Both the position numbers and the translations under genes were made by a program. Shown one piece after another: positions 18,323 to 26,194 of a DNA stretch of 64,000 nucleotides. The number at the start of each line of letters is the position of its first letter. Position 1 is the stretch's first letter. Source of the stretch: Aureimonas sp. Leaf324 (lineage in GTDB: Bacteria > Pseudomonadota > Alphaproteobacteria > Rhizobiales > Rhizobiaceae); the NCBI RefSeq assembly GCF_001423245.1, contig NZ_LMOH01000030.1, forward strand, positions 62,001-126,000, in the 5' to 3' direction. The notes beneath the pieces are model-generated. The model saw only the letters and a list, made by a program, of their open reading frames with translations. It was not told the DNA's origin and ran no database searches.

Positions 18323-19279
18323 CTAGTGGCCGGGAGGCTGCCAGAGCGATACCATCCCGTCAAGGCGGCCGGCGGCGCCCGCCACGGCCTGTCCGAGGCC
18401 GGAGGCGGCGGGATCGAAGCCGAGAAGGCTCACCGCCAACGCCCGCGCGCCGGACGACAGCCCCCAGCGCCCCTCGCTTTCGGGCTCACGCTCCACGATC
18501 TCGAGATCCTTCGGCACGCCGCGCTCCTCCTCCAGCCAGCGCCGCACCTCGGCTTCGCCGCCGAGCGCATCGACCAGCCGGTTGGCAAGGCCCTGCTCGC
18601 CCGAAAACACCGAGCCGTCGGCGAGCGCGTCGGTCTCGGCCGGCGTAAAGCCGCGGCGCTCGGTGACGAGGCGCTTGAACCAGTCGAACGAACTGTCGAC
18701 GAGCCGGCCGATCATCTCGCGCGCTTCCGGCGGCGCCGGATCGAAAGGCGAGGGCTCGGCCTTCAGCGGCGAGGACTTCACCGCCGCGACGTCGACGCCG
18801 ATCCGGCCGAGGAGCACGGAGGCATCGACATACTGGAACAGGACGCCGATCGAGCCGACGATCGAGGAATGGTGGGCGACGATCCGGTCGGTCGCCATCG
18901 CCACCATGTAGCCGGCGGAGGCCGCAAGCTGGCCGACCTCGGCCGCCACGGGCTTGGCCTCGGCGAGACGCCGCACCGCATGGAACAGCGTCTCGCCGCC
19001 GACCGTCGTGCCGCCCGGCGAGTTGACCTTGACGATCACGGCCTTCACCGCGTCGTCCTCGGCCAGATCCTCGAGAAGGTCGAGCATCTTGCGGTCCTCG
19101 GTGATGACGCCCGAAATCTCGACGCGCGCGATCGTGGGACCAAGCCCCGCGCCCGGCCGCCAGCCGGCGGCCAGAACCGCCAGCAGCACCGCGAGCGCCA
19201 GGCCGCAGAGCGCCACGACACGCCAGAACGACAGCTTGCGGCGCAGCCGCCGCCGGTCGATGATCCCTTGTGCGTCCAT
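18323..19279 (-). CDS. sppA: Signal peptide peptidase SppA (short form)
   Basis: 318 residues. A single N-terminal membrane anchor (residues ~18-40) with the protease domain facing the periplasm, degrading leftover signal peptides. The ClpP-like fold is clear: VKVNSPGGTTVGGETL near 84-98, the nucleophile Ser121 in ASAGYMVA, and the general-base Lys203 in DWFKRLVTERR, giving a Ser-Lys dyad. This is the one-domain (S49, SohB-size) form. The start at 19279 was chosen because the membrane anchor follows; the open frame upstream is Arg/Gly-rich and unlikely coding. SppA-ihfB-lapA order recurs in alphaproteobacteria. Confidence 0.92.
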   Translation of the reverse strand: MDAQGIIDRRRLRRKLSFWRVVALCGLALAVLLAVLAAGWRPGAGLGPTIARVEISGVITEDRKMLDLLEDLAEDDAVKAVIVKVNSPGGTTVGGETLFHAVRRLAEAKPVAAEVGQLAASAGYMVAMATDRIVAHHSSIVGSIGVLFQYVDASVLLGRIGVDVAAVKSSPLKAEPSPFDPAPPEAREMIGRLVDSSFDWFKRLVTERRGFTPAETDALADGSVFSGEQGLANRLVDALGGEAEVRRWLEEERGVPKDLEIVEREPESEGRWGLSSGARALAVSLLGFDPAASGLGQAVAGAAGRLDGMVSLWQPPGH

Positions 19280-19431
19280 GCCGCCCCGCCTGGTCCCCGA
19301 ACATCCGGGGGCCAGCGATAGACGGACCTGCGCGGCTTGCCAAGCGCCGTGCGGGCCGCACCCGGATCGGTTGCGCGGGGCCTCGCGCCCGATGGTTTTA
19401 CCATGTAAAAACCCTATATCGCGCATACAGG

Positions 19432-20220
19432 GTGGCCGGGCAGAGCCGGGCTTCGCCCTCGCCCCGCATTTCCCGTCCGAATCGATCCGGAGCCTTCTTC
19501 ATTCTCGACGCACCCGACAGGCAGGACAGGCAGGCGAACGCCACGCGCGACGGACTGGCCCTCGGCAATGCCGCCGAGCGGCCGGCCGACGCGTTCGACC
19601 GCGCGCAGTCGCATTCGCGGCGCGTGCGCTGGCTCAAGATCGGCCTGCCGCTGGTCGCCACCGCCATCGTGCTGGCGGGCGCGGTGGCCATCTGGCTGGC
19701 CCGCAGCCTGCCTGCCGACATCGCCTTCGCCTCGACCTCGATCGAGGACGGCCGCCTCGTGATGCGCGATCCGCGCATGTCGGGCGTCGACGGCAACGAC
19801 CGCCCGTTCTCGATGGTCGCGAGCCGCGCGATCCAGGCGCTCGGAGGCTCCAGCATCGATCTGGAGGGCGTGCGCGCCAACCTGACGGTCGACCAGAACA
19901 CCACGGCCGAGCTCACCGCCGCCAAGGGCCGCTTCGACACGCGCACCAACATGCTGCGCCTCTACGACCAGATCGCCGTCGACACGACGAGCGGCATCCG
20001 CATCCGCATGCAGAGCGCCGACGTGTCGCTCGAGGGCGGCTCCCTGACCGGCACCGGGCCGGTCGAGATCGCGACCAGCGACCAGCGCCTGGAAGCCGGC
20101 ACTGTCTCGATCTCGGACGGCGGCAAGACGCTGTCCTTCGGCAACCGGGTCAAGCTGACCCTTCTTCCGCAGTCCCTTTCCAACGGGGGCGAGGCCCCAC
20201 TCAGCGAGCCAGGACCATGA
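19432..20220 (+). CDS. lptC: LPS export ABC transporter periplasmic protein LptC
   Basis: LptC anchors to the inner membrane and passes LPS from LptB2FG to LptA. A cytoplasmic N-terminal region is followed by one membrane helix (WLKIGLPLVATAIVLAGAVAIW) and a periplasmic beta-jellyroll with RLVMRDPRMSGVDGNDRPFSM, VDQNTTAELTAAKGRFD and LTGTGPVEIATSDQRLEAG, typical of alphaproteobacterial LptC. The start is uncertain: no ATG with a ribosome site fits; GTG at 19432 gives 262 residues, but a later rare start is possible. It overlaps lptA as ATGA. Confidence 0.88.
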   Translation: MAGQSRASPSPRISRPNRSGAFFILDAPDRQDRQANATRDGLALGNAAERPADAFDRAQSHSRRVRWLKIGLPLVATAIVLAGAVAIWLARSLPADIAFASTSIEDGRLVMRDPRMSGVDGNDRPFSMVASRAIQALGGSSIDLEGVRANLTVDQNTTAELTAAKGRFDTRTNMLRLYDQIAVDTTSGIRIRMQSADVSLEGGSLTGTGPVEIATSDQRLEAGTVSISDGGKTLSFGNRVKLTLLPQSLSNGGEAPLSEPGP

Positions 20221-20831
20221 CAACGATCCATCGCCTGCCCGTCGTGCTGGCCGTTCTCGGCTCCCTCTGCGCCGTCGGCGCGGCCGTGGCGCAGCAGCAG
20301 TCGCAGGGGTTCGGCAACTCCTTCGGCGGGCTCCAGGTGAAGGGCGACCAGCCCGTCGCCATCGAATCGAACCAGCTCGACGTCGACGACGGCAAGTCGC
20401 TCGCCACGTTCTCGGGCGACGTCAGCGTGCGTCAGGGCCCGACCTCGATGAACGCCGAGAAGCTTCTCGTCTTCTACGTCCGCAACAAGGACGGCGAGGC
20501 GCAGCCGGCCGCCCAGCGCTCCAACATGCCGGGCGGCTCGGGCGACATCAGCCGTCTCGAGGCCACCGGCAAGGTCACCATCCGCTCGGCCGACCAGGTG
20601 GCGACCGCCAACAAGGCCGAGTTCGACATGGCGACGCAGGTCGCGCTCCTCACCGGCGACGTGGTGCTCAGCCAGGGCAAGAACGTCGCCACCGGCTGCG
20701 TCCTGCGCATCCAGATGGACACCGGCGTCGCGCGGCTCCAGAGCAACAACTGCAACGGCGCCTCGGGCGGCGGCGGCCGGGTTCGCATGCTCCTGTCGCC
20801 GGGCGCGAACGGCGCGGCCGGCACCAACTGA
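20217..20831 (+). CDS. lptA: LPS transport periplasmic protein LptA
   Basis: 204 residues. A signal peptide (basic start, hydrophobic core, cleavage probably after VAQ or AAVA) precedes the OstA-type domain: PVAIESNQLDVDDGKSLATFSGDVSVRQG, MNAEKLLVFY, ISRLEATGKVTI, ATANKAEFDM and VVLSQGKNVATGCVLRI. LptA forms the periplasmic bridge that carries LPS to the outer membrane. The C-terminal tail is Gly-rich. ATG at 20217 overlaps the lptC stop, so LptC and LptA are made in concert, as expected of interacting bridge subunits. Confidence 0.94.
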   Translation: MTTIHRLPVVLAVLGSLCAVGAAVAQQQSQGFGNSFGGLQVKGDQPVAIESNQLDVDDGKSLATFSGDVSVRQGPTSMNAEKLLVFYVRNKDGEAQPAAQRSNMPGGSGDISRLEATGKVTIRSADQVATANKAEFDMATQVALLTGDVVLSQGKNVATGCVLRIQMDTGVARLQSNNCNGASGGGGRVRMLLSPGANGAAGTN

Positions 20832-20901
20832 CGCCTCCCTTCCGCTCGATTTCCTTCGGGCGGGCCGGCGCCTCGCTGGCCGCCCAGACCCCGGACGTTT
20901 C

Positions 20902-21714
20902 GTGGCCGCACAGATCGATACCCCTCCCCGCCGCCCGGTCGGCGATCCCCGCGAGACCGCGATGCCCGGCGAGACGCGGGCGCATCCGTCCGCCGGAACG
21001 CTGGTCGCCCGCGGCATCACCAAGACCTATCGGGGCCGGCGCGTCGTCGACAGCGTCGACGTCGCCGTGCGGCGCGGCGAGGCGGTCGGGCTTCTCGGCC
21101 CGAACGGCGCGGGCAAGACCACCTGCTTCTACATGATCACCGGGCTCGTGCCGGTCGATGGCGGACGCATCGAGCTCGACGGCCACGACATCACCGGCGT
21201 GCCGATGTACCGGCGCGCGCGCCTCGGGATCGGCTACCTCCCGCAGGAGGCCTCGATCTTCCGCGGCCTGTCGGTGGAGGACAACATCCGCGCCGTGCTC
21301 GAGATGGTCGAGCCTTCGAAGGCGGAGCGCGAGCGCCAGCTCACCGCGCTTCTCGAAGAGTTCCACATCGGGCACCTGCGCAAGCAGCCCTCGACCGCGC
21401 TGTCGGGCGGCGAGCGGCGGCGCTGCGAGATCGCGCGCGCGCTCGCCTCGCGCCCGACCTTCATGCTGCTCGACGAGCCCTTCGCGGGCGTCGACCCCAT
21501 CGCGGTCGCCGACATCCAGGAACTCGTGCGCCATCTCACGCGGCGCGGGATCGGCGTCCTCATCACCGACCACAACGTGCGCGAGACGCTCGGCCTCATC
21601 GATCGCGCCTACATCATGCACGCCGGGGCCGTCCTCACCCACGGCACGCCGCAGGACATCGTCGACAATCCCGACGTCCGGCGGATCTATCTCGGCGAGC
21701 AGTTCACCTATTGA
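20902..21714 (+). CDS. lptB: LPS export ABC transporter ATP-binding protein LptB
   Basis: 270 residues from GTG 20902 (an ATG at 20962 is an alternative that removes a 20-residue Pro/Arg-rich leader). Cytoplasmic ATPase of LptB2FG. Walker A GPNGAGKTT, Q-loop LPQEASIF, signature LSGGERRR, Walker B FMLLDEPFAGVD, and switch His in ITDHNVRETLG are all intact; the terminal FLGEQF-like element (YLGEQFTY) is characteristic of LptB. lptF and lptG are not in the window. The order lptC-lptA-lptB-rpoN-hpf-ptsN is the classic proteobacterial arrangement. Confidence 0.96.
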   Translation: MAAQIDTPPRRPVGDPRETAMPGETRAHPSAGTLVARGITKTYRGRRVVDSVDVAVRRGEAVGLLGPNGAGKTTCFYMITGLVPVDGGRIELDGHDITGVPMYRRARLGIGYLPQEASIFRGLSVEDNIRAVLEMVEPSKAERERQLTALLEEFHIGHLRKQPSTALSGGERRRCEIARALASRPTFMLLDEPFAGVDPIAVADIQELVRHLTRRGIGVLITDHNVRETLGLIDRAYIMHAGAVLTHGTPQDIVDNPDVRRIYLGEQFTY

Positions 21715-21823
21715 CGATTTCCCGCGCGGCGCTAGCGCGTTTTTCTTGACAAGCAAGATGCGGACCAGTTTCCTTCCGAGGCTTGCCCCTGGCTGACGGG
21801 GCGCCCTGGAAGGGAGGATCGCG

Positions 21824-23278
21824 GTGAACTTGTCGATGAACCTCCAGGTGCGTCAGAGCCAGTCGCTCACGATGACGCCCCAGCTTCTGCAGTCGATCCG
21901 GCTTCTGCAGTTCCATCACGTCGAGCTCCTCGCCTTCCTGCAGCGCGAGGCCGACGCGAACCCGCTTCTCGAACTCGTCGCCCCCGCCGAAGCCGCTCCC
22001 CCGCTGCCGCCGTCGGCGGAGCCGGCCGTAGCAGCCGCCGACCCGGTGCCGCTGTCCGGCTGGCAGGACGATGGACCGGCGTTTCGGGACGGTGCCGGCG
22101 TCGAAGGCGAGCGCCATCCGGACGCCGCGGACCGGCTCCTCGACGTGCGTGGGACGGGCTCTGCGGCGCCGGGCCCCGATGCGGGGTCCTGGGAAGACCG
22201 GATCGGCGAGGAGGCGCCCTCGCTCCACGCCCACGCGCTCGCCGAGATTGCCGAGGTCTTTGCACGGGGTGAGGAACGCCGGCTGGCCGAGCTCTGGTTC
22301 GCCGATCTCGACGCCTCCGGCTTCCTCCATGCGGACCTCGACCTGCCGTCCGATCTCCTGCCGCTTCTCGTCCGGCTTCAGGACGAGGCCGAGCCGGCCG
22401 GGCTCTTCGCGCGCTCGCTCCCTGACTGCCTCGCGATCCAGCTGCGACGACGCGACCGGTTCGACCCGGTGATGGCGACGGTCGTCGCCAACCTGCCGCT
22501 TCTCGCCAAGCGGGACTTCGCCGCCCTTTCGCGCCTCACCGGCGAGAGCGAGGCGGATCTCCTCGACATCCTCGGCGAGATTCGTAGGCTCGATCCGCGG
22601 CCGGGCTCCGCCTTCGCGCTTGGTGCGCCGGCGGTCGTCGTGCCCGATGCCGTGGTGACGCGCGAGGCGGGCGCGCCGAACGGCTGGCGGGTCTCGCTCA
22701 ACCCGGAAGCCTTCCCGCGTCTGCGGGTTCATCTGGAGCGTGGCGGGGCGGCGGGCGCCGAGGAGCGGACGTTTCTGGCCCAGTGCCGGCAGTCCGCCGG
22801 CTGGCTGCAGCGCTCGCTCGAGGGCCGCGCGCGCACAATTCTCAAGGTCGCCGACGAGATCGTGCGCCAGCAGAGCGCCTTCCTGTCGCGCGGCGGCGGC
22901 CACCTGAAGCCGATGACGCTGATGGACGTGGCGGCGGCGGTCGGCATGCACGAATCCACCATCAGCCGCGTCACCGCCGGCAAGTACCTCGCGACGCCCC
23001 GCGGAACGATGGAAATGAAGGCCTTCTTCTCCGCGGCGATCGCCGCCAGCGACGGGGGCGACGCGCATTCGGCCGAGAGCGTCAAGCTGCGGATCCGCGC
23101 GCTCATCGCCACGGAGGGCGCCGGCGGCGTCCTGTCCGACGACGACATCGCCGCGCGGCTGAAGGAGGAGGGCATCGATCTCGCCCGGCGCACCGTCGCC
23201 AAGTATCGCGAGGCGCTCGGCATCGCTTCCTCGGTGCAGCGCCGCCGCGAGATGAAGGCGCGACGGCTCGCCGGCTGA
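21824..23278 (+). CDS. rpoN: RNA polymerase sigma-54 factor
   Basis: 484 residues from a GTG start (ribosome site GGGAGGATC upstream). Domains: Gln/Leu-rich region I (MNLQVRQSQSLTMTPQLLQSIRLLQ) that holds the polymerase closed until an activator acts; acidic spacer ~50-115; core-binding region; helix-turn-helix with LMDVAAAVGMHESTISRVTAGKYL; and the RpoN box ARRTVAKYRE near residue 454, which reads the -24 promoter element. All complete. It drives nitrogen and other alternative regulons; GlnD, PtsN and IHF encoded nearby act in the same circuits. Confidence 0.97.
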   Translation: MNLSMNLQVRQSQSLTMTPQLLQSIRLLQFHHVELLAFLQREADANPLLELVAPAEAAPPLPPSAEPAVAAADPVPLSGWQDDGPAFRDGAGVEGERHPDAADRLLDVRGTGSAAPGPDAGSWEDRIGEEAPSLHAHALAEIAEVFARGEERRLAELWFADLDASGFLHADLDLPSDLLPLLVRLQDEAEPAGLFARSLPDCLAIQLRRRDRFDPVMATVVANLPLLAKRDFAALSRLTGESEADLLDILGEIRRLDPRPGSAFALGAPAVVVPDAVVTREAGAPNGWRVSLNPEAFPRLRVHLERGGAAGAEERTFLAQCRQSAGWLQRSLEGRARTILKVADEIVRQQSAFLSRGGGHLKPMTLMDVAAAVGMHESTISRVTAGKYLATPRGTMEMKAFFSAAIAASDGGDAHSAESVKLRIRALIATEGAGGVLSDDDIAARLKEEGIDLARRTVAKYREALGIASSVQRRREMKARRLAG

Positions 23279-23441
23279 GGGATGCTGGATTTTTGAGCGC
23301 GCGGGCCTTGGCCCGGTCACCGATTTGGGATCGAATGATTCCCCCGGCAGGCCGGAACGAAATGGTCGCGCGAAGTCTTCGATATGACGGCGACCAAGAG
23401 CCTTCGAAGGCCCGTCGCCGGACGAATGGAAGGAGACACGA

Positions 23442-24017
23442 ATGGGACTTCGCGTATCGGGCCGACACATGGACGTCGGCGAAGCCTTTCGCTCGCGCAT
23501 CGAGGATCGGCTGAACGACTTGGTCGCCAAGTACTTCGACGGAAACTTCTCCGGCGCCACCGTTCTGTCCAAGGAGGGCGCGCGCTACAGCGCGGACATC
23601 ACGCTCCATCTGGACAGCGGCGTCGACTTTCAGGCCACCGCCGATACCCACGACCCGGAATCGAGCTTCACCGAAGCCTCCGAAAAGATCGAGAAGCGCC
23701 TGCGACGCTACAAGCGGCGGCTGAAGGACCACAAGGCGAACGCAGCGGCATCGCGCGAGATCGCCTACACGGTCATCAGCTCGGTGCCGGACGAGGATGA
23801 CGACGTGCCGGAGGACTTCGCGCCCGCCGTGATCGCCGAAACCTCGCTCGTCATGGGCACGATGAGCGTCGCCAGCGCCGTGATGGAACTCGACCGCCGC
23901 GACGGGCCGGTCGTGGTGTTCAAGAACGGCGCCACGGAAGAGGTCAACATCGTCTATCGCCGCCCCGACGGGAATGTCGGCTGGATCGACCCCTCGACAT
24001 TGCGGGCCAGGGTCTGA
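23442..24017 (+). CDS. hpf: Ribosome hibernation-promoting factor, long form
   Basis: 191 residues. The N-terminal S30AE domain (LRVSGRHMDVGEAFRSRIEDRLNDLVAKYF..., residues 1-105) sits in the mRNA/tRNA channel of the 30S subunit; a charged linker follows, and the C-terminal domain (residues ~130-190: VMGTMSVASAVMELDRRDGPVVVFKNGATEEVNIVYRRPDGNVGWIDP) mediates 100S dimers. Its size is that of long HPF. The ATG has AAGGAG 8 nt upstream. Usual rpoN neighbour; its expression may depend on sigma-54 or stress sigma factors, but no promoter was resolved. Confidence 0.95.
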   Translation: MGLRVSGRHMDVGEAFRSRIEDRLNDLVAKYFDGNFSGATVLSKEGARYSADITLHLDSGVDFQATADTHDPESSFTEASEKIEKRLRRYKRRLKDHKANAAASREIAYTVISSVPDEDDDVPEDFAPAVIAETSLVMGTMSVASAVMELDRRDGPVVVFKNGATEEVNIVYRRPDGNVGWIDPSTLRARV

Positions 24018-24034
24018 TACCCGCCCACGGACGA

Positions 24035-24068
24035 TCGGCCGGACCCCCAAAAGGTCCGGCCGACGTTT
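24035..24068 (+). terminator. Hairpin after hpf
   Basis: TCGGCCGGACC-CCCAAAA-GGTCCGGCCGA (perfect 11-bp stem, 24035-24063) followed by CGTTTATC. It lies 18 nt after the hpf stop and about 100 nt before ptsN. The T tract is short, so it may attenuate rather than end transcription into ptsN. Confidence 0.55.
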
Positions 24069-24162
24069 ATCGGCGTGTCCGGGAAGGGCGGCGCAAGGTT
24101 TGTCCGGCACGATCATCCCCGCTGGGGCTGCACGGACCGGTTGAGCGGAAGGCATTGACGAC

Positions 24163-24627
24163 GTGGAGCTGGCCGAACTGATCCGGGAGGACGCGATCCT
24201 TCCCTCGTTGAAGGCGCATTCCAAGAAGCAGGTGCTGCAGGATCTGTCCGAGCGCGCCGCCGCGCTGAGCGGGCTCGACGCCCGCGCCATCTTCGAGACC
24301 GTGATCGCCCGCGAGAAGCTCGGCTCGACCGGCATCGGCCACGGCATCGCCATTCCGCACGGGAAGATTTCCGGCGTCCAGCGCATCCAGGGCGTCTTCG
24401 CGCGCCTGGCCAAGCCGATCGACTTCGAAGCGCTGGACGACCAGCCCGTGGACCTCGTCTTCCTCCTGATCGCGCCCGAGGGCTCGGGGGCCGACCACCT
24501 GAAGGCGCTTTCGAAGATCGCTCGTCTCCTGCGCGATCCGCGCACGGTGAACGAATTGCGGGCCTCGCGCGACGCGAGTTCGCTCCACCACCTGATGACG
24601 CATCAAGCCCCGCCGCACGCGGCCTGA
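24163..24627 (+). CDS. ptsN: PTS IIA-like nitrogen regulatory protein (EIIA-Ntr)
   Basis: 154 residues from a GTG start. The phosphoacceptor His66 lies in GIGHGIAIPHGK and the EIIA/mannitol-type fold is kept through VDLVFLLIAPEG. It is a regulatory phosphoprotein of the nitrogen PTS; its phosphate would come from PtsP and NPr. The HPr and mannose-type EIIA encoded at 33.2-34 kb are plausible partners. It acts on potassium transport and other targets in relatives. Final gene of the lptC-ptsN run. Confidence 0.95.
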   Translation: MELAELIREDAILPSLKAHSKKQVLQDLSERAAALSGLDARAIFETVIAREKLGSTGIGHGIAIPHGKISGVQRIQGVFARLAKPIDFEALDDQPVDLVFLLIAPEGSGADHLKALSKIARLLRDPRTVNELRASRDASSLHHLMTHQAPPHAA

Positions 24628-24637
24628 CGAGCGCCCA

Positions 24638-24670
24638 GAAAAAAACCGGCGCGGACAGGGTCCGGCCGGT
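24638..24670 (-). terminator. Rho-independent terminator after the hsp20-DUF1150 pair
   Basis: Read on the minus strand: ACCGGC-CGGAC ... GTCCG-C-GCCGGT followed by seven T residues (24639-24645 as A on plus). A strong stem with a clean U tract, placed 30 nt after the DUF1150 stop. Confidence 0.85.
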
Positions 24671-24698
24671 CTCTCATCATGGTATCGCCGCCGTCAGG

Positions 24699-24947
24699 TC
24701 AGTGGATGCTGACCGTCAGCAATTCGTTCTCGGTGGCACTCGCCAGGATCGAACCGCGGTCGTCGGAGACCGCGAGCGGTGTCCCGTCGGCGGAGAACAG
24801 GGCCCAGAGCTTCAGCCCCGGCCGGATCGACTGGGCGGAGGGGAAACGCGCGCGGATGTCGTCGGACGACATGCGGCGCAGATAGGCCAGATGCCCTTCG
24901 CCGATCGAGGCGAGGTCGGACGGGGTGATCGAATTCGTACGGGTCAT
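24699..24947 (-). CDS. DUF1150 family protein
   Basis: 82 residues. Matches the DUF1150 pattern: ITPSDLASIGEGHLAYLRRMSSDDI, then PGLKLWALFSADGTPLAVSDDRGSILA. No signal peptide or membrane segment; a small cytoplasmic protein. DUF1150 genes are commonly found right after small heat-shock protein genes in Rhizobiales, as here (44-nt gap), so a proteostasis-linked role is inferred; the molecular function is unknown. ATG 24947 with GGAGACGCC upstream was preferred to a 16-residue longer frame. Confidence 0.85.
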   Translation of the reverse strand: MTRTNSITPSDLASIGEGHLAYLRRMSSDDIRARFPSAQSIRPGLKLWALFSADGTPLAVSDDRGSILASATENELLTVSIH

Positions 24948-24991
24948 GGGGCGTCTCCTGTAGAGGCAAACGGGAGATCGGGTCCGAGGTT

Positions 24992-25447
24992 TCAATCCTC
25001 GACGGTAATCTCGATCTTTTTCACAACGCGCTCGGGCTCGGGCTTCACGAGATCGATCATCAGGAGACCGTTCTTCAGCTGGGCGCCGAGGATGCGCATG
25101 CCGTCCGCAAAGAGAAAGCTCTTCTGGAACTGGCGTGCGGCGATCCCCCGGTGAAGGAAATCGCGCTCCTCCCGGTCGCTCTGCGAGCCCCGGATCGTCA
25201 GCTGGTTGTCTTCCGTCGTGATCTCGAGGTCTTCCGTCTGGAAGCCGGCGACCGCAAGCGTGATGCGAATGGCGGGTTCCCCGCCGGTCCCGTCGCGCGC
25301 AGCGCCTTCGCGCTCGCCCGGGGCACGGATGCGCTCGATGTTGAACGGGGGATAGCCATCGCTGGCCTTGCCCATCCGCTCGAGCATCCGCTCCACCCCG
25401 TCGAAACCGAGAAGCAGCGGACTGGAAAACGGCGTCATCCTGTTCAT
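24992..25447 (-). CDS. Hsp20 family small heat-shock protein (IbpA-like)
   Basis: 151 residues. N-terminal arm, an alpha-crystallin domain from about residue 30 (YPPFNIERI... IRITLAVAGFQTEDLEITTEDNQLTIRG) with the dimer loop RDFLHRGIAARQFQKSFLF, and a C-terminal I-x-I (IEI) that docks oligomer subunits. Chaperone holdase for unfolding proteins, class A of alphaproteobacterial IbpA proteins. The ATG at 25447 has TGCCGTGAC upstream with no strong ribosome site; longer frames begin in Arg-rich sequence. A sigma-32-type promoter lies ~70 nt upstream. Confidence 0.93.
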   Translation of the reverse strand: MNRMTPFSSPLLLGFDGVERMLERMGKASDGYPPFNIERIRAPGEREGAARDGTGGEPAIRITLAVAGFQTEDLEITTEDNQLTIRGSQSDREERDFLHRGIAARQFQKSFLFADGMRILGAQLKNGLLMIDLVKPEPERVVKKIEITVED

Positions 25448-25521
25448 GTCACGGCAAGCCCTTGTCTCAAGCGACTTGTCGGTCGGGGCCCTGATGCGGC
25501 ACCCCGCTCGACCTGTCCGAG

Positions 25522-25550
25522 ATATGGCGACCCGAAGGGCTGCGTTCAAT
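25522..25550 (-). promoter_or_regulatory. Sigma-32 (RpoH)-like promoter for hsp20-DUF1150
   Basis: On the minus strand: CATTGAAC (the -35 core TTGAA), a 16-nt spacer, and CCATATCT. This closely fits the rhizobial RpoH consensus CTTGAA-N16/17-CCATAT. The predicted start is around 25514, giving a leader of about 67 nt before hsp20, long enough for a thermosensor-type leader, though none was folded. Confidence 0.65.
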
Positions 25551-25616
25551 GCGCGCCGCCCTTCCGCGGCCCCGTCATCATTGAGCGCCGCAAAGATTGA
25601 CGAAGGCTTGCCCCGC

Positions 25617-26108
25617 TCAGGTCACCGGACCCGGCTTGAACTGCATGGCGACGCCATTGATGCAATGGCGCTTGCCGGTCGGCGGCGGCCCGTCGTCGAA
25701 GACGTGGCCGAGATGGCCGCCGCATCGGGCGCAATGCACCTCGGTACGCGGATAGACCAGAACGTAGTCGGTCCGGTTGCCGATGGCCCCGGCGACTGGC
25801 GCCCAGAAGCTCGGCCAGCCCGTTCCCGAATCGAACTTCGTGGCGGACGAATAGAGCGCGTTGTCGCAGCCCGCGCAGTGAAAGAGGCCGCTCGTCTTCA
25901 CGTTGTTGAGCGGGCTCGAATAAGGCCGTTCGGTCGCCTCCTGGCGCAGCACCGCGTACTGGTCGGAGGTCAGGCGGCTCTTCCAGTCCGCATCGCTCAA
26001 GGTGAAGGGAAAGGTCTCGGCGCGGGCCGCGCCCCCGCCCCGCAGCGCGAGGGCCGAAGCCCCGAGCCCGAAGGCCGCGAAGCCGAGAAGGAACTGTCGA
26101 CGCTGCAT
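25617..26108 (-). CDS. msrB: Exported peptide-methionine (R)-S-oxide reductase MsrB
   Basis: 163 residues. It begins MQRRQFLLGFAAFGLG, a probable twin-arginine signal with cleavage near ARAE, so the enzyme should act in the periplasm. The catalytic domain has the Zn-binding CxxC pairs (HCAGCDNAL and HCARCGGHLGH), the substrate motif SGTGWPSFW and the redox cysteine in KRHCINGVA. It repairs the R epimer of methionine sulfoxide in exported proteins. The ATG at 26108 has GGGAG upstream. Adjacent to a fasciclin-domain exported protein; separated by a strong hairpin. Confidence 0.92.
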   Translation of the reverse strand: MQRRQFLLGFAAFGLGASALALRGGGAARAETFPFTLSDADWKSRLTSDQYAVLRQEATERPYSSPLNNVKTSGLFHCAGCDNALYSSATKFDSGTGWPSFWAPVAGAIGNRTDYVLVYPRTEVHCARCGGHLGHVFDDGPPPTGKRHCINGVAMQFKPGPVT

Positions 26109-26141
26109 GGCATGGCTCCCGTGCGTGGCGGATGAAACGGA

Positions 26142-26175
26142 GACGGCCCCGCCCCCATATGGAGGCGGGGCCGTC
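26142..26175 (-). terminator. Strong hairpin after the fasciclin gene
   Basis: GACGGCCCCGCC-CCCATATGGA-GGCGGGGCCGTC, a perfect 12-bp stem with a 10-nt loop, lying 19 nt past the fasciclin stop on the minus strand. There is no strong U tract on either strand; termination or mRNA end protection are both possible. Confidence 0.6.
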
Positions 26176-26194
26176 GGTGATCCATACGCTGAGA

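Noticed and set aside
23295-23330. Sigma-54 promoter or terminator between rpoN and hpf
   Set aside because: CGGGCC-TT-GGCCCG is a short palindrome without a T tract, and no TGGC-N7-TTGC spacing was found.
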